Assembly: GCA_019118275.1 (NCBI GenBank)
Contig: DWZH01000093.1
Location: forward strand, 34,934-98,933
Source of the DNA: Candidatus Brachybacterium merdavium
Lineage (GTDB): Bacteria > Actinomycetota > Actinomycetes > Actinomycetales > Dermabacteraceae
DNA: 64,000 bases
Reading direction: 5' to 3'
Part shown: positions 48,799 to 57,118 of the stretch, piece after piece
Layout of the letters: each line of letters begins with the position of its first letter
How positions within the stretch are numbered: position 1 is the first letter of the stretch
The notes under the pieces: model-generated
What the model saw: the letters and a program-made list of their open reading frames with translations, nothing else
The model's database searches: none
What the model was told of the DNA's origin: nothing
Translations under genes and position numbers: made by a program

Positions 48799-48805
48799 CT
48801 CCTCC

Positions 48806-50050
48806 ATGCGTGTTCGAGACCTGACGGCCGACGACTTCGTGGCCTATCGACGCCTGTCCGGCGGGGCCTTCGGCGGCCCGGTCGCGACCGAGGCCCGCCC
48901 CTTCGCCCCCGGACAGACCCCGCTGGGCATCGACTCCGCCGCCCTGCCCGGAGGGGCCGACGGCGTGATCGCCGCCGGGGCCAGGATCCGGCACGACACC
49001 ATCAGTCTCGGCGGCGGAGTCGCCACCTGCGGAGGGATCGCCGGTCTCGCCGTCCACCCTGCCCATCGGGGGGACGGCCTGTTCGGCAGCATGCTGAGCG
49101 CGGTCATCGACCGCTGCGCCCAGGAGGGCATGGCCTTCTCGATGCTGTATCCGTCGAACCCGGGGATCTATCGCCGCTACGGGTACCAGGTGGTCGCCCA
49201 GGGGAACGCCATGATCGTGCCGCTCGTGGACCTGCAGCGCCTCCGCCCGGCCCCGGATCGCCGACTGGTGCCGGTGACCGAGGAGACCATGCCGCGGCTG
49301 CGGGCGCTGTACCGGGAGCTGACGGCCGGTGAGAACGCGATGCTGCGGCGCGAGGGCCCCCTGTTCCCCGGTGGCCTGCCCGCAGAGGGCTGGCAGGGTC
49401 TGCTGCTGGAGGATTCCCAGGGTCGCGACCACGGCTACCTGTCGTGGACGCGGGTGCCCGAGCGCGACGACGGTGTGGGCCTGGAGGTCCACGAAGCTCT
49501 GGGGCGCACCCGCGCCGACCGCTCGGAGCTGCTGCGCTCGCTGGGCTCCTGGTCGACGGTCACCGAACTGGTCCGGGTGCGGCTGCTGACCGAGGATCCG
49601 CTGCTGGACGTGCTGCCCGGCGGGCGGCTGCGACCCGATCCGCAGGTGCTGCCCCTGGTGATGATGCGGGTGATCGACACTGCTGCCGCTCTGCGGGCGC
49701 GTCCGGCGCCGGCGGGGTTGCAGGGCACGATCCGCCTGGTGGTCGAGGACGGCACGGTCCCGGCGGGGTCCTGCCGCGCCGAAGGTACCTGGATCGTCAC
49801 GGCCACCGAGGGGACCGTGGGCGTCTCCCAGGAAGGTGCTGTCGACGACGATCCGACGAACCCGTCGGGCTCGGCCGAGCTCGGCGCAGCGGTGCTGGAC
49901 ATCCACGCCGCCTCCCTGCTGCTGACCGGGGGGCGACGCCTGGCTGACGCCCGTCGGCTGGGCCTGAGGGCGAGCGCTGACCCGTCGGCCGAGCACTTCC
50001 TGGACACCCTGCTGGCCGGTCCACGGCCCAGCGTCCTGGACTCCTTCTGA
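48806..50050 (+). CDS. Eis-like GNAT N-acetyltransferase
   Basis: 414 residues with the tripartite Eis layout: an N-terminal GNAT domain (GGIAGLAVHPAHRGDGLFGSMLSAVID, acetyl-CoA loop near residue 90), a second GNAT-like domain and a C-terminal sterol-carrier-like domain ending in Phe, the residue that in Eis supplies the catalytic carboxylate. Mycobacterial Eis acetylates aminoglycosides and host proteins; the natural role here is unknown. The message is probably leaderless. It diverges from the isomerase gene. Confidence 0.88.
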   Translation: MRVRDLTADDFVAYRRLSGGAFGGPVATEARPFAPGQTPLGIDSAALPGGADGVIAAGARIRHDTISLGGGVATCGGIAGLAVHPAHRGDGLFGSMLSAVIDRCAQEGMAFSMLYPSNPGIYRRYGYQVVAQGNAMIVPLVDLQRLRPAPDRRLVPVTEETMPRLRALYRELTAGENAMLRREGPLFPGGLPAEGWQGLLLEDSQGRDHGYLSWTRVPERDDGVGLEVHEALGRTRADRSELLRSLGSWSTVTELVRVRLLTEDPLLDVLPGGRLRPDPQVLPLVMMRVIDTAAALRARPAPAGLQGTIRLVVEDGTVPAGSCRAEGTWIVTATEGTVGVSQEGAVDDDPTNPSGSAELGAAVLDIHAASLLLTGGRRLADARRLGLRASADPSAEHFLDTLLAGPRPSVLDSF

Positions 50051-50125
50051 GCCGGGGCCGCGCCCCGCTCCCCCGTTCCGGGCCATGTCCCGACCCCCGC
50101 CCATCCCTGATCCCGGAGAGACCGC

Positions 50126-50734
50126 ATGGCCAAGCTGCATTTCAAGTACGGAGCGATGAACTCCGGCAAGTCCGACACCCTGATCAAGACCGCCTACAAC
50201 TACGACGAGCGCGGCCTGGCCACGCTCACCGTCAAACCCGCCCTGGACACCAAGGGCGAGGACTGGGTGGTGGCACGGGGCGGAGCGCGCCGCCGGGTGG
50301 ACGTGCTCACCCGGCCCGAGGACGATCTGCGGGCCCGCATCCACGCGGTGGCCGATGAGAAGGGGGTGCGCCGGCTGCACTGCGTGCTGGTCGATGAGTC
50401 CCAGTTCCTGCAGCCCTCGCAGATCTCGCAGCTGCTGCGGGTGGCCAAGCAGGACGGGATCTCGGTGATCTGCTTCGGGCTGCGCACCGACTTCCGCACC
50501 CAGGCCTTCCCGGGCGCGGCGCGGCTGATGGAGCTGGCCGACAACGTGGAGAAGCTGCCCACGATGTGCCGCTGCGGCTCCCAGGCGGAGTTCAACTGCC
50601 GAGTGGTGGACGGGCGATTCGTGTTCGAGGGCGAGCAGGTCGCGATCGACGGTGCGCACGTGACCTACGAGTCGCTGTGCGGGCCCTGCTTCATGGACGA
50701 GCAGGAGCGCGCGGGAGTCACCGTGCTGGGGTGA
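50126..50734 (+). CDS. tdk: Thymidine kinase, type II
   Basis: Salvage enzyme making dTMP from thymidine and ATP. 202 residues; P-loop KYGAMNSGKSD (8-18), VLVDESQFLQPSQ with the Walker B-like Asp and the catalytic Glu, and a zinc site made of MCRCG and SLCGPCF near the C-terminus. GGAGAG precedes the ATG. Short gap to a convergent YtxH-like gene. Confidence 0.95.
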   Translation: MAKLHFKYGAMNSGKSDTLIKTAYNYDERGLATLTVKPALDTKGEDWVVARGGARRRVDVLTRPEDDLRARIHAVADEKGVRRLHCVLVDESQFLQPSQISQLLRVAKQDGISVICFGLRTDFRTQAFPGAARLMELADNVEKLPTMCRCGSQAEFNCRVVDGRFVFEGEQVAIDGAHVTYESLCGPCFMDEQERAGVTVLG

Positions 50735-50767
50735 GGCCCGCGCGCTCCGGGTCGGTGCGGGGCGGCC

Positions 50768-51181
50768 TCAGGAGCTCAGCGGGCGATCCTCGCCCACTTC
50801 GCCGTCACCGGCGGCGTTCGCGGTCTCCTCGGACTGCGCCTTGAGCGTCGAGCCCTCCGCGTCGAGGTCGGCCGAGGCCTCATTCCCCGACCCGGTGCCG
50901 CCGTCATCCGAGGACAGCCGGCCCTTCGCCGCGGTGGCAGCCCCCGCCACGGTGTCCTGAACGTTGGAGGCGACCTCGGGGGCCTTCTCCTTGGCCGTCT
51001 CAGCCGCGTCCTGGGCGACCCTGCCGGCGGTCTCCCGGGCCTGGGCGGCGCGGCGCTGGACCTGCGGATCGTCGGCGACCTGCCGGGCGGTGCGCTCGAG
51101 GGACTCGTAGGGTCCACGGCCCATCCGGGAACCGAGCACGAAGCCGACGGCAAGACCGGCCAGGAAAATGAACTTCTTCAT
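50768..51181 (-). CDS. YtxH-like small membrane-anchored protein
   Basis: 137 residues. MKKFIFLAGLAVGFVLGSRMGRGPYE is a membrane anchor with the YtxH-type SRxGRxxYE ending; the remaining residues form Ala/Glu/Lys-rich helices and a disordered acidic tail (GEVGEDRPLSS). Function unknown; relatives are general-stress or envelope-associated. AGGAG lies 7 bases before ATG 51181. Very common in Micrococcales in this form. Confidence 0.72.
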   Translation of the reverse strand: MKKFIFLAGLAVGFVLGSRMGRGPYESLERTARQVADDPQVQRRAAQARETAGRVAQDAAETAKEKAPEVASNVQDTVAGAATAAKGRLSSDDGGTGSGNEASADLDAEGSTLKAQSEETANAAGDGEVGEDRPLSS

Positions 51182-51249
51182 CGCTGTCTCCTCTAAGCGG
51201 CGGACGTCGTGCACGGCATCGTGTCACATGGGTGCGTGAGTCCCCGTCC

Positions 51250-51337
51250 CTGAACCAAGTGGTCCGACCCCCGGCCTCTGAACCATGTGGCCAGAGAACG
51301 CTCGGGCCCACCTCAGTGGTCCGAGAACGGTCGGACC
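51250..51337. promoter_or_regulatory. Repeat and inverted repeat upstream of putA
   Basis: CTGAACCA occurs at 51250 and 51278, each followed by GTGG; GTGGTCCGA occurs twice. The perfect inverted repeat GGTCCGA-N6-TCGGACC (51318-51337) lies just upstream of the putative -10 at 51356, a good place for an operator. No regulator gene is adjacent. Confidence 0.5.
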
Positions 51338-51355
51338 CGCGGACCCGCGAGGATC

Positions 51356-51361
51356 TACCAT
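51356..51361 (+). promoter_or_regulatory. Probable -10 hexamer of putA (leaderless)
   Basis: TACCAT, 6 bases before ATG 51368. It decides the start in favour of 51368 over ATG 51410, which lacks both a hexamer and a Shine-Dalgarno sequence. Confidence 0.45.
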
Positions 51362-51367
51362 CAGAGC

Positions 51368-54300
51368 ATGGGGCGAGGACGCCCCGGCTGCATCAATTCA
51401 CCGTTGATCATGGTGACCGAGGAGAAGACCGCGTTGTCCCCGTCGAACCCCGCCCAGCACCTCACCACCGACATCACCATCGAGGACGTGGCCGAGCAGG
51501 TGCGCTCCTGGCTGCAGGCGGCGCGCACCCGCTCCGTGCCCGCTCCGGCCAAGCTGCTGTCCGACCTGCTGCGTGACCCCCACGGGCTCGAGTTCACACT
51601 CGCCTTCGTCGACCGGGTGATCCGGCCCGAGGATCCCAGGGCGGCGGCCGTGGAGCTGCGGCGCCTCGCCCAGGACCCGCCACGTTTCCTGCCCGCCCCG
51701 CTGCGGCGGGTGGTGGAGCTCGGCGGCAGCACCTCGCGCGTGGCCCCGCACCTGGTGGTGCCCATGGCCCGCCGGGTGATGCGCTCGATGGTCTCGCACC
51801 TGATCCTGGACGCCCGGGAGGCGCCGCTGACCCGGTCCATCGCCAAGCTGACCGCTGACGGGACCGCGCTGAACATCAATCTGCTCGGCGAGGCGGTGCT
51901 CGGCGGCCAGGAAGCCGCCCGGCGCCTGGCCGGAGTGCGGGAGCTGGTCGCGCGTCCCGATGTCGACTACGTGTCGATCAAGGTCTCCTCGATCGTGGAC
52001 CACCTGCCCCTGTGGGCCGCCTCCCAGACCGTCGATCACATCGTGGAGACGCTGCTGCCCCTGTACCTCGATGCCGCGCGCTCCGCGGAACCCACGTTCC
52101 TGAACATGGACATGGAGGAGTACCGGGACCTGGAGCTGACGCTGCAGGTGTTCGAGAAGCTGCTGGATCGGCCCGAGCTGGCTGCGCTGCCCGCCGGGAT
52201 CGTGCTGCAGGCCTATCTGCCCGACGCCCCCGACGCCATGGCCCGGATCCGAGCCTTCGCCGAGCGGCGCGTGGCCGAAGGCGGCGCCCCGCTCAAGGTG
52301 CGACTGGTCAAGGGGGCCAACCTGGCCCTGGAGAAGGTCGATGCCTCCGTGCACGGCTGGACGCAGGCGCCGCTGCTGAGCAAACAGGACACCGACGCCC
52401 AGTACAAGCGGATGCTGATGGAGGCGCTGGATGACGAACGGCTCGCCGCGGTGCGGCTGGGGGTGGCCGGGCACAACCTGTTCGACGTCGCCTTCGCTCA
52501 TCTGCTCATGCTCGAGCGCCAGGTGACACCGGGCCCGCTGGGCGGGGTGGAGTTCGAGATGCTGGCCGGTATGGCCCCCGCCCAGCAGGCCGTGGTGCGC
52601 GAGGCCACCGGCACCATGCGGCTGTACGTCCCGGTGGTCGCGCCCCAGCAGTTCGACGTGGCCGTGTCCTATCTGGTGCGGCGCCTGGAGGAGAACGCCT
52701 CGAGCGAGAACTTCATGTCGGCCGCCTTCGAGCTGGATTCCTCCCCGGAGCTGTTCGACCGGGAGTGGGAGCGCTTCTCGCGGTCCCTGGTCCAGGCCCT
52801 GGAGGAGACCTCGGTCCGCACCCATCGCGACCAGGACCGCTCCGCGGAGACCGCGAGGGGGCTTCCCGAACTGGGGTCCGCGGCGCTGCCTGCGGTGCCG
52901 GGGGCCTTCCGCAACACCCCTGACACCGACGTGTCCACGGCGGCGAACCAGGAGTGGGCCGATCTGGTCACCCGCCGCATCCGCGGCTCCGAGCTGGGGA
53001 TCGAAGAGGCCGAGGCGGCGCGCGTGGAGGACCTGGGCGGTGTGGAGGAGGCGATCTCCGCCGCCCTCGCGGCCCAGCGCTCCTGGGGGACGCTGGGCAT
53101 GGAGAAGCGCGCCATGGTCCTGCGCCGCGTGGCCCGGATGCTCGCGGGGCACCGCGCCGAGCTGCTCGAGGTGATGGCCTCCGAGACCGGCAAGACCTTC
53201 GAGCAGGGCGACCCCGAGGTCAGCGAGGCGATCGATTTCGCGCTGTACTACGCGGAGCAGGCTGAACGGCTCGACCGGGAGAAGGGCGTGATCTTCAGCC
53301 CGCGCCCGCTGACGCTGGTCACCCCGCCGTGGAACTTCCCGGTCGCGATCCCCACCGGGAGCACCCTGTCGGCGCTGGTCACCGGCAGTGCGGTGATCAT
53401 GAAGCCGGCGCCCCAGGCGCGCCGCTGCGGGGCCCTGCTGGGCCGCCTGTTCCGGGAGGCCGGGGTCCCCGAGGGGGTGCTGACGGTGATCGATGTGCCC
53501 GAGGACGAGGTCGGTCGTGCCCTCGTCTCCGATCCGCGGATCGATCAGCTGATCCTCACCGGTGGCTTCGAGACGGCCGAGCTGTTCGCCTCCTGGCGTC
53601 CCGAGCTGCGGATCCAGGCCGAGACCAGTGGCAAGAACGCCATCGTGGTCACCCCGCACGCCGACCTGGACCTGGCGGCCCAGGACGTGGCCGCCAGCGC
53701 CTTCGGGCACGCCGGGCAGAAGTGCTCCGCTGCCAGCCTGGTGATCACCGTCGGCTCGGTGTCGCGTTCGCGGCGCTTCTCGGCGCAGCTGGCCGATGCG
53801 GTGCTCAGCCTGCACGTGGGGGCACCGACGGATCCCACCGTGCAGATGGGGCCGGTGATCGAGCCTCCCGGTGACAAGCTCGCCGCGGGCCTGACCGAGC
53901 TGGGCGAGGGAGAGACGTGGCTGGCCCGCCCGCAGCAGCTGGACGAAGAGGGACGCCTGTTCTCCCCGGGCGTGCGCGAGGGCGTCCGGGATGGTTCGGA
54001 GTTCCACCGCACCGAATACTTCGGTCCGGTCCTGGGGATCATGCACGCCCGCACCCTCGCCGAGGCGGTCCGGATGCAGAATGGGACCGACTACGGGCTC
54101 ACCGCCGGCCTGCATTCCCTGGACGAGGACGAGATCGCCTGGTGGACCCAGCACGTGGAGGCGGGGAACCTGTACGTCAACCGCGGGATCACCGGGGCGA
54201 TCGTGCAGCGCCAGCCCTTCGGCGGCTGGAAGCGCTCCTCGATCGGTCAGACCAGCAAGGCCGGCGGGCCCAATTATCTGATCCATCTGATGGACGTCGC

Positions 54301-54961
54301 CGATCCGAGGGCCGACGATCCGGCACTGGCGGACCATCCGGCAGGGACGAACCATCCGGCAGGAACGGACCATCCGGCATGGGCGGACGATCCGGCACGG
54401 GCGGACGATCAGGCATGGGTGGACGAGGCACGACACTCGGACCGCGAGCACATGGCCACCACCTTCGCACCCCGCGACATCCAGGACCTCCACGGCGAGA
54501 TCAATGTGCTGCGCTACCTGCCGCTGCCGGTGATGATCCGCGCCGCTGACGGCGCCTCGACGGCAGCTCTGTCACGGGTGCTGCACGCGGCCGCGACCGC
54601 CGCGGCCCCGGTGGAGCTGTCGGTGGCGACGCGGGAACTCGCCGCGGCCGCCGAGCGGGAGGGGGTCGCGAAGCGGGACATCCGCGTCGAGGACGCGAGG
54701 ACCTTCGCCGCCCGGATCGACACCCTGGAGCACTCGCGGATCCGTCTTCTCGGATCCGCTGATGCGCAACTGCGGGAGGCGATCGCGGCTCGCGTCGAGG
54801 TGGCGCTGTACGACGCGCCGGTGGTCACCAGCGGACGCGTCGAACTGCTGACGTTCCTGCGCGAACAGGCGATCAGCGCCACCGATCACCGGTACGGCAA
54901 TCCCCTGCCCGAGCAGCTGGACCTGACCGGTGGGCTCGGCTGGGAGCGCGGAGCACCCTGA
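51368..54961 (+). CDS. putA: Bifunctional proline dehydrogenase / L-glutamate gamma-semialdehyde dehydrogenase
   Basis: Oxidises proline to glutamate. 1197 residues if ATG 51368 is used. The first 500 form the FAD-dependent PRODH barrel (VSIKVSSI, LKVRLVKGANLALEK), then an aldehyde dehydrogenase domain with Glu in ETSGKNA and catalytic Cys in GQKCSAAS, and a C-terminal ALDH-like domain seen in long PutA proteins. Between the last two sits a hexapeptide repeat of six units (DDPALA, DHPAGT and variants) encoded by an 18-base minisatellite. No DNA-binding domain, so it is not a self-repressor. Confidence 0.94.
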   Translation: MGRGRPGCINSPLIMVTEEKTALSPSNPAQHLTTDITIEDVAEQVRSWLQAARTRSVPAPAKLLSDLLRDPHGLEFTLAFVDRVIRPEDPRAAAVELRRLAQDPPRFLPAPLRRVVELGGSTSRVAPHLVVPMARRVMRSMVSHLILDAREAPLTRSIAKLTADGTALNINLLGEAVLGGQEAARRLAGVRELVARPDVDYVSIKVSSIVDHLPLWAASQTVDHIVETLLPLYLDAARSAEPTFLNMDMEEYRDLELTLQVFEKLLDRPELAALPAGIVLQAYLPDAPDAMARIRAFAERRVAEGGAPLKVRLVKGANLALEKVDASVHGWTQAPLLSKQDTDAQYKRMLMEALDDERLAAVRLGVAGHNLFDVAFAHLLMLERQVTPGPLGGVEFEMLAGMAPAQQAVVREATGTMRLYVPVVAPQQFDVAVSYLVRRLEENASSENFMSAAFELDSSPELFDREWERFSRSLVQALEETSVRTHRDQDRSAETARGLPELGSAALPAVPGAFRNTPDTDVSTAANQEWADLVTRRIRGSELGIEEAEAARVEDLGGVEEAISAALAAQRSWGTLGMEKRAMVLRRVARMLAGHRAELLEVMASETGKTFEQGDPEVSEAIDFALYYAEQAERLDREKGVIFSPRPLTLVTPPWNFPVAIPTGSTLSALVTGSAVIMKPAPQARRCGALLGRLFREAGVPEGVLTVIDVPEDEVGRALVSDPRIDQLILTGGFETAELFASWRPELRIQAETSGKNAIVVTPHADLDLAAQDVAASAFGHAGQKCSAASLVITVGSVSRSRRFSAQLADAVLSLHVGAPTDPTVQMGPVIEPPGDKLAAGLTELGEGETWLARPQQLDEEGRLFSPGVREGVRDGSEFHRTEYFGPVLGIMHARTLAEAVRMQNGTDYGLTAGLHSLDEDEIAWWTQHVEAGNLYVNRGITGAIVQRQPFGGWKRSSIGQTSKAGGPNYLIHLMDVADPRADDPALADHPAGTNHPAGTDHPAWADDPARADDQAWVDEARHSDREHMATTFAPRDIQDLHGEINVLRYLPLPVMIRAADGASTAALSRVLHAAATAAAPVELSVATRELAAAAEREGVAKRDIRVEDARTFAARIDTLEHSRIRLLGSADAQLREAIAARVEVALYDAPVVTSGRVELLTFLREQAISATDHRYGNPLPEQLDLTGGLGWERGAP
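54314..54421 (+). repeat. 18-base minisatellite inside putA (six units)
   Basis: Units such as GACGATCCGGCACTGGCG and GACCATCCGGCAGGGACG follow each other in frame, giving D-(D/H)-P-A-x-(A/T) repeats in a linker. Confidence 0.9.
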
Positions 54962-55273
54962 GCAACGCCGCCGGATCTGGGTATGCCTGGCATGAGTCCG
55001 TCTGGGCCGAGGCCCCTGGCCTGGGCTGAGGCCGTCTGGACTGAGACTGCCGCCTTGCACGGCCCGGCCCGAGGCTTCCCGGCCTGAGGCCGTCTGGCCC
55101 GACTCTCCTGCCCTGCTGCGGGACGGTGCCGCTCACAGTCCGCTCCGTATGGGCCCCAGCCATGCCGCCCGCTCCGTCGATCCGGCGGCGTGTCGGGCGA
55201 GTCTCGATGCGGTGGCTCTCCCGGCGACGTAACCTGGCGCGTCTGTTGCCAACGCGAGCATCGAGGTGACCCC
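54962..55273. other. Non-coding stretch with short degenerate repeats
   Basis: 312 bases between putA and the acyltransferase gene. TGAG(T/G)CCGTCTGG occurs at 54993, 55027 and 55085, within other C/T/G-rich near-repeats (TGGGCTGAGGCC and similar). No gene, RNA or clear terminator was recognised. Confidence 0.6.
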
Positions 55274-56554
55274 ATGACCGACGCCTTTCCCGCACGGGAG
55301 CGCCCCGACGTCCACTCCCGTCGTGTCCCTGCCAGTGGCGCAGGCATCCGGCCAGCAACCGGGGCCGACGATGCGGGTTCTCGGCCGGGCTCCCACCTCG
55401 CAGCCTTGGAGCCAACGGCACCGCCGCCCGCCGCCGCGGAGCTCACGGCGCCCGAACCCACGGCACCGCCCGTGACCTCGGAGCCGAGGGAACCCGAACC
55501 CACGGCACCGCTGCCCGCTGCTAGGACCCGCGACCCCTTCCTGGACAATGCCCGCGGCATCCTCATCGCCCTGGTCGTGATCGGGCACACTCTGGAGTCG
55601 TTCGAGGTGACGACAGAAACGGCCGGAGGCGCTCTGTACACCTGGATCTACTCCTTCCACATGGCCGCGTTCGTGGCGATCTCCGGATACCTCTCACGCT
55701 CGTACCGCAACGAGCCACGGCAGGTGCGACGATTGCTGACGGTGATGGTCGTCCCCTTCCTGATCTTCCAGGTGCTGCACGAGCTCGCGAAGATGCTGCT
55801 GCTGGGCCATCAGTTCGAGCTGCAGGTCGTCACGCCCGCCTGGACGCTGTGGTTCCTGCTCGCACTGCTGATGTGGCGCCTGGTGACCCCGGTGCTGCGG
55901 ATACTGCGCTATCCGCTGGTGTTCACCGTCGCCATCGCGATGATCACGCCGTTGGACCCCGATCTCGACAGCACGCTCACGCTGGGCCGCTTCTTCCAGA
56001 TGATGCCGTTCTTCACCCTGGGGCTGGCGACCACGCCGCAGATGCTGCGGAGGCTGAAGAACCTGCCCGGCCGGGTGTGGATCGGCGCAGCAGTGCTGGC
56101 AGCAGGGCTGTCGTTCTCGGTCCTCACCCACGATATGTTCTCCGCCTCCAGGTTCTTCCTCCGCGGCAGCTATGCCGACGGCCCGTACGAGACCCCGCTC
56201 GCGATGCTGATGCAGACCCTGATCCTCGCAACAGGAATGATCGGGACCATCGCCCTGCTGCTGATGACCCCGCGGCGCGGAACGTTCTGGACCATGATCG
56301 GCACGCGCTCGCTGACCATCTATCTGCTCCACCCTCTGGTGCTGCTGCCGGTCCGGTACATCGAGGAGCCGTTCACCTGGATCGACAACTGGTGGGTGCC
56401 TCTGGTGCTGGTGGCCCTCGGAGCGGCGATCACCCTGGTGCTCTCCCGAGGCGTCGTTGTCTCGCTCACGCGCTGGCTCACCGAGCCCCCGGTGGGTAAC
56501 CTGCTGGTCAAGACCCACCCCGACCAGCCACAGGCCCAACGCGTAGGGACGTGA
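55274..56554 (+). CDS. Acyltransferase-3 family membrane protein
   Basis: 426 residues. After a disordered N-terminus of about 95 residues with (P/E)EPTAPP-like repeats come ten membrane helices of the acyltransferase-3 family; RDPFLDNARGILIALVVIGHTLE carries the conserved Arg and His of the first helix. Members O-acetylate sugars of surface polysaccharides or lipids; the fucose 4-O-acetylase-like branch is closest by eye. ATG 55274 has GAGG upstream. No sugar biosynthesis genes are adjacent. Confidence 0.87.
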   Translation: MTDAFPARERPDVHSRRVPASGAGIRPATGADDAGSRPGSHLAALEPTAPPPAAAELTAPEPTAPPVTSEPREPEPTAPLPAARTRDPFLDNARGILIALVVIGHTLESFEVTTETAGGALYTWIYSFHMAAFVAISGYLSRSYRNEPRQVRRLLTVMVVPFLIFQVLHELAKMLLLGHQFELQVVTPAWTLWFLLALLMWRLVTPVLRILRYPLVFTVAIAMITPLDPDLDSTLTLGRFFQMMPFFTLGLATTPQMLRRLKNLPGRVWIGAAVLAAGLSFSVLTHDMFSASRFFLRGSYADGPYETPLAMLMQTLILATGMIGTIALLLMTPRRGTFWTMIGTRSLTIYLLHPLVLLPVRYIEEPFTWIDNWWVPLVLVALGAAITLVLSRGVVVSLTRWLTEPPVGNLLVKTHPDQPQAQRVGT

Positions 56555-56582
56555 CCGTTGCTGGGCCGACGACCGCGCCGTC

Positions 56583-56695
56583 CCCGTTCCGAACCCGCTC
56601 GCCGGGCCGCGGAGGAACGTAGTCAGACCGCCGGGCCGTTCCCGTTCCGAGCCCTACTGGCGGGCCGCGGAGGAACCGAGTCAGACCGCCGGGCA
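56583..56695. repeat. 58-base tandem duplication
   Basis: Copies begin at 56583 and 56641 (CCCGTTCCGA) and share GGGCCGCGGAGGAAC and AGTCAGACCGCCGGG; about seven differences over 53 bases. Confidence 0.85.
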
Positions 56696-56760
56696 TCCAC
56701 CTGCTCGAGCATTCCGGTTTCGCTCGTTCACTGGCACTTGCCGCTATGGCCTGGCCCCAT

Positions 56761-56857
56761 GGAGGCATCTTGGGTGACGCGGAGGCTCTTGGGTGACGCG
56801 GAGGCTCTTGGGTGTCCCGGAGGCGTCTTGGGTGACCCGGAGGCGTCTCAGCTGATC
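56761..56857. repeat. 19-20-base minisatellite (about five units)
   Basis: GGAGGC(A/T/G)TCTTGGGTGACGC-like units start at 56761, 56781, 56800, 56819 and 56839; the last is partly degraded. Confidence 0.9.
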
Positions 56858-56954
56858 ACAGGGTCGATCAGGCACCCCCGTGACCGATCCGCCCACCTCC
56901 AGCTACACACCGGTTACCGAAGGTTCAGGTGTCCGGCCCACCGGCTCCCACGCA

Positions 56955-57013
56955 CCGAGAGTGGAGTTCACGGGCGAATGCCCCCGCTATTCCCCCGCGA
57001 ACTCCACATTCGG
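56955..57013. repeat. Hairpin element A
   Basis: Arms CCGA-N2-GTGGAGTTC and GAACTCCAC-N2-TCGG enclose 29 bases; an inner CGGG-CCCG pairing extends the stem. A second element of the same shape lies at 58351-58407, on the other side of the DUF559 gene. Confidence 0.85.
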
Positions 57014-57051
57014 AACGCGAGCCACCATCGACCGCCCCAAGATCCCCTACC

Positions 57052-57111
57052 GGCCCTCTTCAGGGACGACGAAAGTGACCTGGCCCTCTTCAGGGACGAC
57101 AAGCGTGACCC
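57052..57111. repeat. 30-base tandem duplication
   Basis: GGCCCTCTTCAGGGACGAC is repeated at 57052 and 57082, each followed by a similar 11-base tail; CCCTCTTCAGGG within it is a small palindrome. It ends 7 bases before the DUF559 stop codon. Confidence 0.9.
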
Positions 57112-57118
57112 CAGCCCG

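Larger units (their letters stand above)
56555..57118. other. Repeat-filled intergenic region
   Basis: 564 bases between the acyltransferase and DUF559 genes. It contains a 58-base repeat, a 19-20-base minisatellite, a 59-base hairpin element and a 30-base repeat, listed separately. No gene was found. Confidence 0.7.

Noticed and set aside
48806..50050. Antibiotic resistance or virulence role for the Eis-like protein
   Set aside because: Fold similarity alone does not establish it; the family is widespread in harmless actinobacteria.
51398..54493. Long minus-strand open frame (about 1031 codons) opposite putA
   Set aside because: Same artefact; rich in His, Gln, Arg and Gly, no domains, and no ribosome binding site.
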